A DNA stretch of 64,000 nucleotides from Devosia lucknowensis (GTDB lineage: Bacteria; Pseudomonadota; Alphaproteobacteria; Rhizobiales; Devosiaceae), in assembly GCF_900177655.1 (NCBI RefSeq), contig NZ_FXWK01000001.1:186001-250000 (forward strand), in the 5' to 3' direction. The notes under the pieces are model-generated. The model saw only the letters and a list, made by a program, of their open reading frames with translations. It was not told the DNA's origin and did no database searches. Below, in pieces: positions 11,422 to 21,174 of this stretch (position 1 is its first letter; each line of letters opens with the position of its first letter). The translations under genes and the position numbers were made by a program.

Positions 11422-12288
11422 ATGACCTCGCCCCTGCCCATCATCTCCGGCCTCTCCGATCTGTCGGGACGTTACGATGCGGTGCTGAGCGACGTCTGGG
11501 GCGTCATCCACAACGGCGTCTCGGCCTTCCCCGAAGCGGTCGAGGCCCTGCGCGAATTCCGCAAGGCCGGGGGCAGGGCGGTGCTGATCACCAATGCGCC
11601 GCGCCCTTCCGCGCCCATCGTGGCCATGCTCGACCGCCTGGGCGTGCCGCGCGACGCCTATGATGCCACCGTTTCCTCTGGCGACGCCACGCGCGCCATG
11701 ATCGAGAAGTACCGTGGCAAGGCCATTCACCATGTCGGTCCGCCGACCGAGGACGATGCGCTCTACGAAGGGCTCGATCTGAAGCGCACCGGCGCAGAGG
11801 ACGCCGAGGTCGTTGTGGTGACCGATCTCGATACCGACGACGACACGCCTGAAATGTATCGCGAACGCGCCAAGCTGTGGCTCAGCCGCAAGCTGCCCAT
11901 GATCTGCGCCAATCCCGACCGCGTGGTCGAGCATGGCGACAAGATCATCTATTGCGGCGGCGCCCTGGGCGATCTCTATTCGGCTATGGGCGGCATGGTC
12001 CACATGGCCGGAAAACCCTATCCGCCCATCTACGAGCAGGCGTTCGCGCTGGCCGAAAAGGCCGCCGGCAAGGCGCTCGACAAGTCGCGCGTCCTCGCCA
12101 TCGGCGACAGCGTCCGCACCGACGCGACCGGCGCCGCACAGTTCGGCATCGACATCCTCTTCATTACTGGCTCCATCCACGCCGCCGAGCTCGATGCCTT
12201 CGGCAAGCCCGATCCCCAGGCCATTGCCGATCTGATCGCGCCGAGCCGGGCCCGCGTCGCCGGCTATCTGCCCCGCCTGTCCTGGTAA
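11422..12288 (+). CDS. HAD-superfamily hydrolase (TIGR01459-type)
   Basis: This 288-aa cytoplasmic phosphatase-like protein has HAD motif I as DVWGVIHNG (nucleophile Asp near residue 23), motif II as LITNAPRPS, and the late motif VLAIGDSVRTDATGAAQFG. A NagD/Gph-type cap lies between them. The substrate is unknown. The gene ends five bases before ribF, so the two are probably co-transcribed; a role on a flavin or sugar phosphate is possible but unproven. Confidence 0.88.
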   Translation: MTSPLPIISGLSDLSGRYDAVLSDVWGVIHNGVSAFPEAVEALREFRKAGGRAVLITNAPRPSAPIVAMLDRLGVPRDAYDATVSSGDATRAMIEKYRGKAIHHVGPPTEDDALYEGLDLKRTGAEDAEVVVVTDLDTDDDTPEMYRERAKLWLSRKLPMICANPDRVVEHGDKIIYCGGALGDLYSAMGGMVHMAGKPYPPIYEQAFALAEKAAGKALDKSRVLAIGDSVRTDATGAAQFGIDILFITGSIHAAELDAFGKPDPQAIADLIAPSRARVAGYLPRLSW

Positions 12289-12293
12289 TCGTC

Positions 12294-13268
12294 ATGTCCG
12301 GCTTCACGCGTCTCTCCGGCCTTGCCGATCTGCCGCCGCATCTGCGCGGCGCTTATGTCGCCATCGGCAATTTCGACGGCATGCATCGCGGTCATCAGTC
12401 GATTGTCGCGGCTCTGCGCGCCCGCGCGGAAAAGGCGGGTGTGCCCACCCTCATGCTGACATTCGAGCCGCATCCGCGTGACGTCTTCGCGCCGGCTCCC
12501 TTCATGTTCCGCCTCACGCAGGGCGATGCCAAGGCGCGCCTGGCCGAGGCCCTCGGGCTCGATGGCATCATTATCCTGCCCTTCGATCACGCCTTTTCGC
12601 AGAACGAGGCCGAAGTCTTCGTCGAGACCATGCTGGTCGACCAGCTCGGCGTGCGCGGCGTCATCATCGGCTCGGATTTCCATTTCGGTCGCCAGCGGCG
12701 CGGCACGCCGGCTTTCCTGCGGGCTGCGGGCGAGCGGCTTGGCTTTACGGTCGACACCCTGGACCTGATGGATGAAGGCGACGAGGTCATCTCTTCGTCG
12801 CGGATCCGCGCCGCCCTATCCGAGGGCGCCATCGCAGCCGCCAACCGCCTGCTCGGCTACCACTGGTTTTTCGAAGGCTGCGTGGTCAAGGGCGACCAGC
12901 GTGGCCGCGATCTGGGCTACCCCACTGCCAATACGATGACCCCCACCGGCTTTCAACTGGCCCAGGGCGTCTATGCGGTCAGGGCGCGACTGGGCGAGCG
13001 GCTGCTCGATGGCGTCGCCGCCTATGGCAAGCCCATGTTCGACAATCAGCGGCCGCCTTTCGAAACGCACCTCTTCGATTTCGACGAGGACATTTATGGC
13101 CAGACCATTGCCGTGGCCCTGGTCGGTCATATCCGGGGACAGGAAGTGTTCTCGGGCCTCGACGAGTTGATTGCCGCCATGGATCGCGACAGCCGCAAGG
13201 CGCGCGAACTGATTGCCGGCGCCAAGCCTATCGGCGCGCTGGACCGCAAGTTGGGGTTTGTGGGGTAG
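12294..13268 (+). CDS. ribF: Bifunctional riboflavin kinase / FMN adenylyltransferase
   Basis: RibF converts riboflavin to FMN and then FAD. The 324-aa protein shows the nucleotidyltransferase start AIGNFDGMHRGHQ, the segment SDFHFGRQRRG and ISSSRIRAAL. The C-terminal kinase domain contains GDQRGRDLGYPTANT and FETHLFDFDEDIYGQ. I chose the ATG five bases after the HAD gene stop because the family starts there, although the frame stays open for about 400 bases upstream. Confidence 0.96.
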   Translation: MSGFTRLSGLADLPPHLRGAYVAIGNFDGMHRGHQSIVAALRARAEKAGVPTLMLTFEPHPRDVFAPAPFMFRLTQGDAKARLAEALGLDGIIILPFDHAFSQNEAEVFVETMLVDQLGVRGVIIGSDFHFGRQRRGTPAFLRAAGERLGFTVDTLDLMDEGDEVISSSRIRAALSEGAIAAANRLLGYHWFFEGCVVKGDQRGRDLGYPTANTMTPTGFQLAQGVYAVRARLGERLLDGVAAYGKPMFDNQRPPFETHLFDFDEDIYGQTIAVALVGHIRGQEVFSGLDELIAAMDRDSRKARELIAGAKPIGALDRKLGFVG

Positions 13269-13376
13269 TCGTTCTTCACCTCTCCCCCTGAGGAAGCGGT
13301 AAGGCCAATTCCCCTTTGCCCCCAGCGCCCTCGCTTGCTACAACCCGCCGCAAATCTTCCGAAAGACTGCCGATCC

Positions 13377-16349
13377 ATGAACGACACCGCTCAAAGCGCG
13401 ACCGAAAAAGACTATTCGGCCACGCTCTTCTTGCCGGAAACCAATTTCCCGATGCGCGCCGGTCTGCCGGACCGCGAGCCGGCGTGGCTCAAGCGTTGGG
13501 AAGACATGGACATTTATGCGCTGCAGCGCGAGCAGGCCAAGGATCGGCCGCTGTTCACGCTGCACGATGGCCCACCCTACGCCAATGGCAACATCCATAT
13601 CGGCCACGCGCTCAACAAGACGCTGAAGGACCTCGTTTCGCGGTCCATGCAGATGCTTGGGCACAATGCGGCCTATATCCCCGGCTGGGACTGCCACGGT
13701 CTGCCGATCGAATGGAAGATCGAAGAGCAGTACCGCGCCAAGGGCAAGGACAAGAACGAGGTTCCGGTGGTGGAATTCCGCCAGGAATGTCGCGCCTTTG
13801 CCGAGAGCTGGGTCGACATCCAGCGCGAGGAATTCAAGCGCCTCGGCGTCCTGGGCGAGTGGGACAATCCGTACCTGACGATGAGCTTTGACGCCGAAGC
13901 CCAGATCGCGCGCGAGCTGATGAAGGTCTCGATGACCGGTCAGCTCTATCGCGGGTCAAAGCCCGTGATGTGGTCGGTGGTCGAGCGCACGGCGCTGGCC
14001 GAAGCCGAAATCGAATATGCCGATTATGAGAGCGATACGATCTGGGTGAAGTTCCCGGTCTCGCGCATCCAGACGGTAGACGGCAAGGACACCGACGAGG
14101 TTATCGCCCATCGCGAGCACCTCACCGGTGCATCGGTCGTGATCTGGACCACGACCCCCTGGACCATCCCGGCCAACCGCGCGATCTCGTTTTCGAGCAA
14201 GATCGCCTATGGCCTCTACGAGGTCACCGAGGCACCGGCAGAGAACTGGGCCAAGGTCGGCGACAAGCTGATCATCGCTGACAAGCTGGCGGCCGAGGTC
14301 TTCGCCAAGGCCAAGGTGACCGGCAATGTTCGGCTGCAGACCGTTCCGGCTTCTGTTCTCGGAGGCATCGCAGCACACCATCCGCTGCGCGGCTTTGCCG
14401 GCGGCTACAACTTCGACGTGCCGCTGCTCGATGGCGAACATGTCACCGACGATGCCGGTACCGGCTTCGTCCACACCGCGCCCGGCCACGGTCTCGATGA
14501 CTTTGGGATCTGGATGGAGTCCACGCGCCTGTTGCAGGATCGCGGCATCGATCCCGCCATCCCCTATGTCGTCGGCGACGATGGTTTTTACACCAAGGAC
14601 GCACCGGGTTTTGATGGCGCGCGCGTAATCGACGACAATGGCAAGAAGGGCGACGCTAACAACAAGGTGATCGCCGCGCTGGCCGAGCACGGCAATATCA
14701 TCGCCCGTGGCCGCGTAAAGCACCAGTATCCGCATTCCTGGCGCTCCAAGAAGCCAGTGATCTACCGCAACACGCCGCAATGGTTTGTCTATATGGACAA
14801 GGATATCGACGGCGCGGCGGGTGATACGCTGCGCCATCGCGCGCTCAAGGCGATCGACGCCACGAAATTCTATCCCGCCGCGGGTCAAACCCGCCTGCGC
14901 GCCATGATCGCCGACCGGCCGGACTGGGTGCTGTCGCGCCAGCGCGCCTGGGGCGTGCCGATCACCGTCTTCGTGCACAAGCAGACCAACGAGATCCTTC
15001 GCGACGAAACGGTCAATCACCGCATCGCCCAGAGCTTCGAGGAAGAAGGCGCGGACGCCTGGTACAAGCCGGGTGCAGCCGAGCGGTATCTCGGTTCGGC
15101 GTACAAGGTCGAAGACTACGAGATGGTCACCGACGTCCTCGACGTCTGGTTCGACTCAGGCTCGACCCACGCCTTCGTGCTGCGCAACAAGCAGAAGTGG
15201 CCGCATCTGAAATTCCCGGCCTCGATGTATCTCGAAGGCTCGGACCAGCATCGCGGCTGGTTCCATTCGTCGCTGCTCGAATCGTGCGCGACCAATGGCC
15301 ATGCGCCCTATGACAGCGTTCTCACTCATGGTTTCACCATGGATGGCGAAGGCAAGAAGATGAGCAAATCGCTGGGCAATACCGTTGCCCCGCAGGACAT
15401 CATCAAGCAGTACGGCGCCGATATCCTGCGCCTGTGGGTGGCCTCGTCCGATTATTCGGAAGACCTGCGCCTGGGCAAGGAAATCATCCAGACCACGGTC
15501 GATGCCTATCGCAAGCTCAGGAACACCCTGCGCTGGCTGCTCGGCAATCTCGCGCATTTCAAGGCCGACGACGTCGTCGATGCCAAGGACATGCCCGAGC
15601 TGGAAAGGCTGATGTTGCATCGCCTGGCCCAGCTCGATACCGGCGTGCGCGCCGCCTACAAGGAATACGACTACCGCAAGGTCGTGACCCTGTTGTCGAA
15701 TTTCATGAACATCGAGCTTTCGGCGTTCTATTTCGACATCCGCAAGGACACGCTCTACTGCGATCCGATTTCATCGGTGAAACGGCGTTCGGCGCTCACC
15801 GTGCTTGATCACCTGTTCAACGCCATCACGGCCTGGCTCGCGCCCATCCTGGTATTCACCATGGAAGAATGCTGGCTCGAGCGTCACCCGGGCGACGGTG
15901 AATCGGTCCACCTGCGCCTCTTCCCCGATATCCCGCAGGACTGGCTGGACAACGACCTCGCCGACAAATGGCAGCTTGTCCGTGCCGTTCGCCGTGTCGT
16001 CACCGGTGCCCTCGAAATCGAGCGCCGCGAAAAGCGCATCGGCTCGTCGCTCGAAGCGGCCCCCCAGGTCTTCGTCGCCGACGCCCGCTATATCAAGGCG
16101 CTCGAAGGTCAGGACCTGGCCGAGATCGCCATCACCTCGGCCATCTCGATCCAGCAGGCCGAAGGCTCGTCCGAGGCATTCCGTCTCGATGACGTGCTGG
16201 GCGTATCTGTCGTGCCGGCACTGGCCGAAGGCAAGCGCTGCGCCCGCTCCTGGAAGGTGCTGCCCGAGGTCGGCTCCGATGCGGAATATCCTGATGTTTC
16301 CCCCCGCGATGCGCAGGCCCTGCGCGAACGCGCTGCGGCGGGACTGTAA
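13377..16349 (+). CDS. ileS: Isoleucyl-tRNA synthetase
   Basis: This 990-aa class Ia synthetase charges tRNA-Ile. It has the HIGH motif in [13 protein letters not shown], the editing domain with [13 protein letters not shown], and KMSKS in [10 protein letters not shown]. The C-terminal zinc-finger region is degenerate: [15 protein letters not shown] keeps one cysteine of the first pair, and the second pair is replaced by [10 protein letters not shown], so it probably binds no zinc. I chose the ATG of [12 protein letters not shown]; an earlier in-frame start would only translate leader sequence. Confidence 0.97.
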   Translation: MNDTAQSATEKDYSATLFLPETNFPMRAGLPDREPAWLKRWEDMDIYALQREQAKDRPLFTLHDGPPYANGNIHIGHALNKTLKDLVSRSMQMLGHNAAYIPGWDCHGLPIEWKIEEQYRAKGKDKNEVPVVEFRQECRAFAESWVDIQREEFKRLGVLGEWDNPYLTMSFDAEAQIARELMKVSMTGQLYRGSKPVMWSVVERTALAEAEIEYADYESDTIWVKFPVSRIQTVDGKDTDEVIAHREHLTGASVVIWTTTPWTIPANRAISFSSKIAYGLYEVTEAPAENWAKVGDKLIIADKLAAEVFAKAKVTGNVRLQTVPASVLGGIAAHHPLRGFAGGYNFDVPLLDGEHVTDDAGTGFVHTAPGHGLDDFGIWMESTRLLQDRGIDPAIPYVVGDDGFYTKDAPGFDGARVIDDNGKKGDANNKVIAALAEHGNIIARGRVKHQYPHSWRSKKPVIYRNTPQWFVYMDKDIDGAAGDTLRHRALKAIDATKFYPAAGQTRLRAMIADRPDWVLSRQRAWGVPITVFVHKQTNEILRDETVNHRIAQSFEEEGADAWYKPGAAERYLGSAYKVEDYEMVTDVLDVWFDSGSTHAFVLRNKQKWPHLKFPASMYLEGSDQHRGWFHSSLLESCATNGHAPYDSVLTHGFTMDGEGKKMSKSLGNTVAPQDIIKQYGADILRLWVASSDYSEDLRLGKEIIQTTVDAYRKLRNTLRWLLGNLAHFKADDVVDAKDMPELERLMLHRLAQLDTGVRAAYKEYDYRKVVTLLSNFMNIELSAFYFDIRKDTLYCDPISSVKRRSALTVLDHLFNAITAWLAPILVFTMEECWLERHPGDGESVHLRLFPDIPQDWLDNDLADKWQLVRAVRRVVTGALEIERREKRIGSSLEAAPQVFVADARYIKALEGQDLAEIAITSAISIQQAEGSSEAFRLDDVLGVSVVPALAEGKRCARSWKVLPEVGSDAEYPDVSPRDAQALRERAAAGL

Positions 16350-16370
16350 CCTGAGCTGACGGCTCTTTCC

Positions 16371-16497
16371 CTCCCTCCCCCTCGAGGGGAGGGTAACGCC
16401 GCTAAGGCCGAATGGCCGTGGCAAAGCTGGGGTGGGGGTCGTCTTGTGATTGACTGAGGGACCCCCTCCCCAACCCTCCCCTCGAGGGGAGGGGGCG
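16371..16497. repeat. Inverted pair of GC-rich palindromes before lspA
   Basis: Two copies of a CCTCCCCTCGAGGGGAGG hairpin (about 16374-16393 and 16473-16493) lie in opposite orientation and are flanked by GGGGTGGGGGTC and GACCCCCTCCCC. Together they fill the ileS-lspA gap. The element belongs to the same dispersed family as those at 21999, 45824, 61359 and 63761 and inside cobN. Confidence 0.75.
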
Positions 16498-16512
16498 AAA
16501 ACGGAGCTTCCG

Positions 16513-17085
16513 GTGACGAAAATCAGCCAATCCCTCCGCAATCCCGGCATTCTTGCCTCCATCATGGCCGCGGTTATCGCCTTCGGCATCGATCGCGGCC
16601 AGAAGGCCTTTCACATCGCTGCCGAATGCTACGCCGTCGGTCAGTCGGTTTGCGTCGGTGTGGGCTACTTCTTCGAACCCCTGTCGCTCACCGGGTGGCG
16701 GGGCGGCGAGATGATCACCGTCACGCCGTTTTTCGATTACGTGCTGGTCTGGAATACCGGCATTTCCTACGGCCTGTTCGATTCCCTTCCGGTATGGGCC
16801 CTGGGCATTGTCATGCTCGTTGCCATAGCGGCGCTATCGGTGTGGTGGTGGCGGTCTCGGGAATTTCTGGTGCGCCTGGGTTTGGCACTGTGCCTGGGCG
16901 GTGCGCTCTCCAATGCCCTCGATCGGCTGATCTACGGGGCGGTGGCGGATTTCTTCCACTTCCATTGGGGCACATGGTCGTTCTACATCTTCAACCTGGC
17001 CGATGTGGCCATCACGCTCGGCGTCATCCTGTTGTTCGTCGACCTCCTGGGCTTTTCGCGAAAAGCACCCAGGAAAGCCGCTTAG
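16513..17085 (+). CDS. lspA: Lipoprotein signal peptidase (signal peptidase II)
   Basis: LspA is the inner-membrane aspartic protease that removes signal peptides from prolipoproteins. This 190-aa copy has four hydrophobic helices and the family motifs NTGISYGLF, GGALSNALDRLIYGAVADFF and FNLADVAITLG, which carry both catalytic aspartates. I chose GTG at 16513 (MTKISQSL); the open frame further upstream runs through the palindromic repeat and would give a proline-rich leader. A lipoprotein gene follows directly. Confidence 0.95.
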   Translation: MTKISQSLRNPGILASIMAAVIAFGIDRGQKAFHIAAECYAVGQSVCVGVGYFFEPLSLTGWRGGEMITVTPFFDYVLVWNTGISYGLFDSLPVWALGIVMLVAIAALSVWWWRSREFLVRLGLALCLGGALSNALDRLIYGAVADFFHFHWGTWSFYIFNLADVAITLGVILLFVDLLGFSRKAPRKAA

Positions 17086-17170
17086 GGGCTTCTCATCACT
17101 GTGATGCCAAAATCTGGCCTTAGCGGTGGGAATGCGTTATAAGCGCCGCCGATATCGTAAGGGAATTTGC

Positions 17171-17866
17171 ATGCGTATTGCATTGACCGGGCAGAAGACT
17201 GCCATTCGGGCCGCCGCCAAGGCAGGCCTCGCCGCCCTCGGGCTGGTGGCCACGCTGGTCCTGGCCAGCTGCACGACGGTCGAAGGCACCAATGCCATGA
17301 CCGATTTCGGCACCTTCGAGCGCGATGTGCTCAATTCCACTGCACGGGGTGTCGGTCTGATACCGGGCGAAGCGCCAAAGCAGGACCTGACCACGGCGCG
17401 TGCCCCGCTCGTGCTGCCCAAATCCGACGGCAGCCTGCCGGCCCCGACCACCCAGGTCGCCGCGGCTCAACTGCCCGCCAACAGCGATACCGTGCGCATC
17501 GACACCACCAACCTCAGCGAAGCCGACATGCGTCTGCTGCGCGATGCCCGCGTCGTCGACATGCGCACCCTTGGCGGCCGTCCGTTGACCGAAGCCGAAG
17601 CCAAGCAGCTGACAGCACGGATGCAGCAGGCCAATATGAACGTGACGGCCAACAACGATCGTCCGCTCTATCTGCCGCCGGCCGAATACTTCACCCGCGT
17701 GGGCGATGCACAGCTCGTGTGCCGTACCGCATCGGGTGAACTGGTCTCGCTGCGCGACGACCGTTGTCCGGCCGATGTACGCCGTGCGCTCGAGACGCGT
17801 GGCCCGAGCTCGCAGGGTCTGGGCAGCCCGGGCGCCAAGCTCACTGAAAGCGAAAAGAAGCTCTGA
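17171..17866 (+). CDS. Putative lipoprotein of unknown function
   Basis: This 231-aa protein has a basic N-terminus, a hydrophobic stretch and the lipobox LVLASC with the acylation cysteine near residue 34, so it should be an inner- or outer-membrane lipoprotein. The remainder is polar and partly disordered, with a short cysteine-containing segment (QLVCRTASGE and DDRCPADV) that could form one disulphide. I chose the ATG of MRIALTGQK because it puts the signal peptide at the N-terminus. I do not recognise a defined domain. Confidence 0.8.
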   Translation: MRIALTGQKTAIRAAAKAGLAALGLVATLVLASCTTVEGTNAMTDFGTFERDVLNSTARGVGLIPGEAPKQDLTTARAPLVLPKSDGSLPAPTTQVAAAQLPANSDTVRIDTTNLSEADMRLLRDARVVDMRTLGGRPLTEAEAKQLTARMQQANMNVTANNDRPLYLPPAEYFTRVGDAQLVCRTASGELVSLRDDRCPADVRRALETRGPSSQGLGSPGAKLTESEKKL

Positions 17867-17895
17867 TCTAGGAGCTTCCGCTCAACGACCTCACG

Positions 17896-17931
17896 GCGGC
17901 CGGATCGATCCGGCCGCTTTGCTTGTTTTAC
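17896..17931 (+). terminator. Rho-independent terminator after the lipoprotein gene
   Basis: A perfect 22-bp palindrome centred on GGATCGATCC (17896-17917) is followed by TTTGCTTGTTTT. It separates the lipoprotein gene from the pseudouridine synthase gene. Confidence 0.85.
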
Positions 17932-17978
17932 CGCGCCGCCCGCCGTTGCAGTCCCGCGAACGGCTTTACGGGTCCCGC

Positions 17979-19700
17979 ATGTCAGAAAGTGCTCACATGA
18001 GCGACACTCCCAAACAACCCGAAGTCGCCGATCGTTTGGCAAAAGTCATTGCCCGCGCCGGCCTCTGCTCGCGACGGGATGCCGAAGGCTGGATCGCCGA
18101 CGGCCGCATCTCGGTCAACGGCAAGAAGGTGATCACGCCCGCCTTCAACGTGACCAGCAAGGACAAGATCGAGGTCGATGGCCTGCCGCTGGCTGCCCGC
18201 CAGGGCACCCGCGTCTGGCTCTACAACAAGCCCGCGGGCCTCGTCGTCACCGAAAAGGACCCCGAAGGCCGGCCGACCATCTTCGAGGAACTCGACCGCA
18301 AGGGCCTGCCGCGCGTGCTCACCGTGGGTCGCCTTGATATCAATACCGAGGGCCTGCTGCTGCTCACCAATGACGGTGGTCTCAAGCGCGTGCTCGAACT
18401 GCCGTCCACCGGCTGGCTGCGCCGCTACCGCGTGCGCGCCTTCGGTTCCGTCACCCAGGCCCAGCTCGATAGCCTCAAGCAGGGCGTGACGGTCGACGGC
18501 ATCCAGTATGGACCGATCACCGCAACGCTCGAGCGCGAACAGGGCAGCAACGTCTGGATGGTGCTGGGTCTGCGCGAAGGCAAGAACCGTGAGGTCAAGA
18601 ACGTCCTCGGTTCGCTCGGTCTCGAGGTAAACCGCCTGATCCGCATTTCCTACGGTCCTTTCCAGCTCGGCGAGCTGGCCGAAGGCGCCGTGGAAATGGT
18701 CAAGTCGCGCATGCTGCGCGACCAGCTCGGCAAGAAGCTCGCCGAATCCGCCGGGGTCGATTTCGAGAGCGATGCCCCCGACATGGTCCAGCCGGCGCCC
18801 CGCGATGACCGTCCCGTCCGTTCGCCGCGCGATCGTGCTCCGCTGCGTCCCCGTCCTGCCGGACGCGATGCCGGCCCACGCGCCGGTGAGGATCGTCCCA
18901 TTCGCGCCCGCCGCGTGCATTTCGAGGATGACGAGGGCCGCGCGCCCGAGTCTTACGAGCCCAAGGGCGCCGGCCGCCAGCGCCCTGACCGCGACGACCA
19001 GCCTGCCCGCAGCTTCGGCAAGCCGGCAGATCGCTCCAATCGTCCGGACCGCAGCGAAGGGCGCAAGCCCTATGGCGATCGACCCAAGCGTGATTTCGGT
19101 GACAAGCCCAAGCGTGATTACGGCGACCGTCCGGCGCGCTCCTTCGGCGACAAGCCCGCTCGCGGACCGCGTCCCGAAGGCCGTTTCGGCGATCGCCCGC
19201 AGCGCAGTTTTGGCGATAAGCCAGCCCGTGGCGGTTTTTCCGACCGTCCCAAGCGCGATTTCGGAGATCGGCCAAAGCGCGACTTCGGTGACAAGCCGGC
19301 GCGCGGCAGCTTCGGTGACCGTCCCGCCCGCGGACCGCGCCCCAAAGGTCGCTTCGAGGATCGCCCCAAGCGCGACTATGGTGACCGGCCGCAGCGCCCC
19401 TATGGCGATCGTCCCACGCGCGGTCCACGTCCCGAGGGCGGCTTCGAGGGCCGGCCGCCGCGTCGCGACGGTGCGCCTGGCGGCAAGCCGTTCGGTGACC
19501 GCAAACCATTTGCCGGCAAGCGAGACGGCGCCAAGCCTTACGGCGATCGCCCGCAAGGTGGCCGTCCCCAGGGCGACCGCGCCGGTGGTCCCCAGGGTGA
19601 CCGTTCAGGTCGCCCCGGCGGCAAGCCATTCGGGGGCAGGCCCGGTGGCGCACGCCCGGCTGGCGGTCGCCCCGGCGGCCCGCGCAAGCCGCGCGGCTAA
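17979..19700 (+). CDS. rluB: RluB-type 23S rRNA pseudouridine synthase with long basic tail
   Basis: An S4 RNA-binding domain (about 14-75, with AGLCSRRDAEGWIADG) is followed by a pseudouridine synthase domain (about 75-245) with catalytic motif GRLDINTEGLLLLTNDGG. Family members modify 23S rRNA around position 2605. After residue about 260 the protein continues for some 310 residues as degenerate repeats of the type GDRPKRDFGDKPARG, rich in Arg, Gly, Pro, Asp and Lys, giving 573 aa where the enzyme core needs about 250. The ATG at 17979 was chosen; 17997 is an in-frame alternative. Confidence 0.88.
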   Translation: MSESAHMSDTPKQPEVADRLAKVIARAGLCSRRDAEGWIADGRISVNGKKVITPAFNVTSKDKIEVDGLPLAARQGTRVWLYNKPAGLVVTEKDPEGRPTIFEELDRKGLPRVLTVGRLDINTEGLLLLTNDGGLKRVLELPSTGWLRRYRVRAFGSVTQAQLDSLKQGVTVDGIQYGPITATLEREQGSNVWMVLGLREGKNREVKNVLGSLGLEVNRLIRISYGPFQLGELAEGAVEMVKSRMLRDQLGKKLAESAGVDFESDAPDMVQPAPRDDRPVRSPRDRAPLRPRPAGRDAGPRAGEDRPIRARRVHFEDDEGRAPESYEPKGAGRQRPDRDDQPARSFGKPADRSNRPDRSEGRKPYGDRPKRDFGDKPKRDYGDRPARSFGDKPARGPRPEGRFGDRPQRSFGDKPARGGFSDRPKRDFGDRPKRDFGDKPARGSFGDRPARGPRPKGRFEDRPKRDYGDRPQRPYGDRPTRGPRPEGGFEGRPPRRDGAPGGKPFGDRKPFAGKRDGAKPYGDRPQGGRPQGDRAGGPQGDRSGRPGGKPFGGRPGGARPAGGRPGGPRKPRG

Positions 19701-19703
19701 GCC

Positions 19704-20264
19704 ATGCGCATCGTTGCCGGCAAGTATCGCGGCAAGCAGCTGACCTCGCCGTCGGACGACACCATCCGTCCGACGTCGGACCGCGCGCGCGAGTCCATCT
19801 TCAACATCCTGGGCTCGCGCCTCGGGCCGGTTCTGGCCGGCAAGCGCGTGCTCGACCTGTTCGCCGGCACGGGTGCGCTCGGGCTCGAGGCGCTTTCGCG
19901 CGGCGCCGACCACGTCACCTTCGTCGACACCGGGGCCGAAGCGCGCGGCCTCATCCGCGACCATATCGAGGCTTTCGGCGCCGCGGGTATCACCAAACTG
20001 CTGCGCCGGGACGCGACCGCGCTGGGCAAGCCCGGTACCTTCGGCCAGTTCGACCTGATTTTCCTCGACCCGCCCTACAGCAAGGGCCTCGGCCAACTGG
20101 CGCTTGCCGAGCTGTCGGCCAATGGCTGGATTGCTCCCGGGGCCACCGTGGTCTGGGAAGAATCCGCCGATGCCGACATCGCCGTGCCCACGGGCTTCAC
20201 GCTCGAAGACGGGCGCAACTATGGCGCCGCCACCGTGCGGTTCCTGAGCTGGGCCGGTCGCTGA
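19704..20264 (+). CDS. rsmD: 16S rRNA (guanine(966)-N2)-methyltransferase
   Basis: This 186-aa class I SAM methyltransferase starts MRIVAGKYRGKQL and carries the SAM loop LDLFAGTGALGLEALSRGA and the catalytic N6/N2-type motif LDPPYSKGL. RsmD methylates G966 in the small ribosomal subunit. It begins three bases after the pseudouridine synthase stop, so both rRNA modification enzymes are probably one transcript. Confidence 0.95.
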   Translation: MRIVAGKYRGKQLTSPSDDTIRPTSDRARESIFNILGSRLGPVLAGKRVLDLFAGTGALGLEALSRGADHVTFVDTGAEARGLIRDHIEAFGAAGITKLLRRDATALGKPGTFGQFDLIFLDPPYSKGLGQLALAELSANGWIAPGATVVWEESADADIAVPTGFTLEDGRNYGAATVRFLSWAGR

Positions 20265-20307
20265 CGCCAGCTGAACCGGGCCCCCGTCCCGGGCCGTCTC
20301 CAGCGCA

Positions 20308-20345
20308 GTGTTCAGTTGGGCGCAATGGCATGCTGAACTGAACAC
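20308..20345. promoter_or_regulatory. Inverted repeat upstream of the GFA gene
   Basis: GTGTTCAGTT (20308-20317) and AACTGAACAC (20336-20345) are perfect 10-bp arms separated by 18 bases. They end 38 bases before the GFA start codon. The spacing would suit a dimeric repressor site or a leader hairpin. The binding protein is unknown. Confidence 0.5.
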
Positions 20346-20382
20346 GCCCTTGCCGAGTTCTCTCCTCACCAAGGAGAACTCC

Positions 20383-20760
20383 ATGTCCGAAACTATTCGA
20401 ACCGGCGGGTGCCTTTGTGGCGCGGTGCGTTACGAGGTTCGTGGCGAGCCCTACAAGGGTGGGCTCTGCCACTGCGCCGATTGCCGCAAGATCACGGGCT
20501 CGTCGTTTTTGCACTATGCCGATTGGCGGCCGCACCAGTTCAGTTCCACGGGCGAAGTGCGGACCTATGCGGGGCGGTCCTTCTGTCCCCAGTGCGGTTC
20601 GCACACCTTCAATCTGGGCGATGATCAGGTGGAAATTCACCTTGGCACGCTCGACGACGCGCCCAACGACATCAAGCCGCTGATCGAGGGTTGGGCCAAG
20701 CGCCGCGAACGGTGGTTGCCGACGCTTCCCGGCATACCGATGTTCCCCGGAGATCCGTGA
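20383..20760 (+). CDS. GFA domain protein (Gfa-like, CENP-V fold)
   Basis: This 125-aa zinc protein of the glutathione-dependent formaldehyde-activating family has the zinc-ligand pattern GGCLCGAVRYEV, GLCHCADCRKITGS and FCPQCGSH. Most members have no proven activity; despite the family name, formaldehyde handling is not established for this one. A strong AAGGAG ribosome site six bases upstream fixes the start. It converges on zur with no gap. Confidence 0.92.
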   Translation: MSETIRTGGCLCGAVRYEVRGEPYKGGLCHCADCRKITGSSFLHYADWRPHQFSSTGEVRTYAGRSFCPQCGSHTFNLGDDQVEIHLGTLDDAPNDIKPLIEGWAKRRERWLPTLPGIPMFPGDP

Positions 20761-21174
20761 TCAGGCGGCTTTCAGGCATTCAGCGCACTTGCCGCGGATT
20801 TCCATCGTTGTCCGCTCCACCTTGAAGCCGGTCTGCTTCGCCCAGCCGCCGAGGCGCTCCTCGATCACGGCATCGGCAAACTCGTCGACCTTGCCGCAGC
20901 CCTCGCAGATGGCGAAGGCGATGAGACCCTTGCGATGGCAGTGTTCGTCGGCGCAGGCGACGAAGGCATTGAGCGATTCCAGCCGGTGCGCCAGCCCGCG
21001 CTCCACCAGCTTGTCGAGCGCTCGATAAACCTGCAGCGGCGCGCGCAAGCCATCGCCGCGCAAGCGGTCGAGAATGTCATAGGCCGAAAGCGGGGCAGGG
21101 GCGTGGTTCAGCGCGCCCAGCACCAGCTCCTGGTTGCGGGTCAGATCGACCGGCTTGGCATGATCATGCGCCAT
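20761..21174 (-). CDS. zur: Zinc uptake regulator Zur (Fur family)
   Basis: This 137-aa Fur-family repressor has a winged helix (about 15-80, SAYDILDRLRGDGLRAPLQVYRALDKL) and a metal/dimer domain with CADEHCHRKG, CEGCGK and CAECLKAA; the two CxxC pairs build the structural zinc site. The location next to znuBC identifies it as Zur. ATG 21174 follows AGGAGAG at normal spacing and overlaps the znuB end by 11 bases, so it is co-expressed with znuCB and can autoregulate. Confidence 0.95.
   Translation of the reverse strand: MAHDHAKPVDLTRNQELVLGALNHAPAPLSAYDILDRLRGDGLRAPLQVYRALDKLVERGLAHRLESLNAFVACADEHCHRKGLIAFAICEGCGKVDEFADAVIEERLGGWAKQTGFKVERTTMEIRGKCAECLKAA

Noticed and set aside
17982..19556. 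A 524-codon frame opposite the pseudouridine synthase
   Set aside because: It mirrors the repetitive tail of the sense gene. The sense strand has the S4 and catalytic motifs.
19060..19640. Possible CRISPR-like tandem repeats
   Set aside because: The repeats are degenerate, directly abutting and in frame with a protein. There are no unique spacers and no cas genes.
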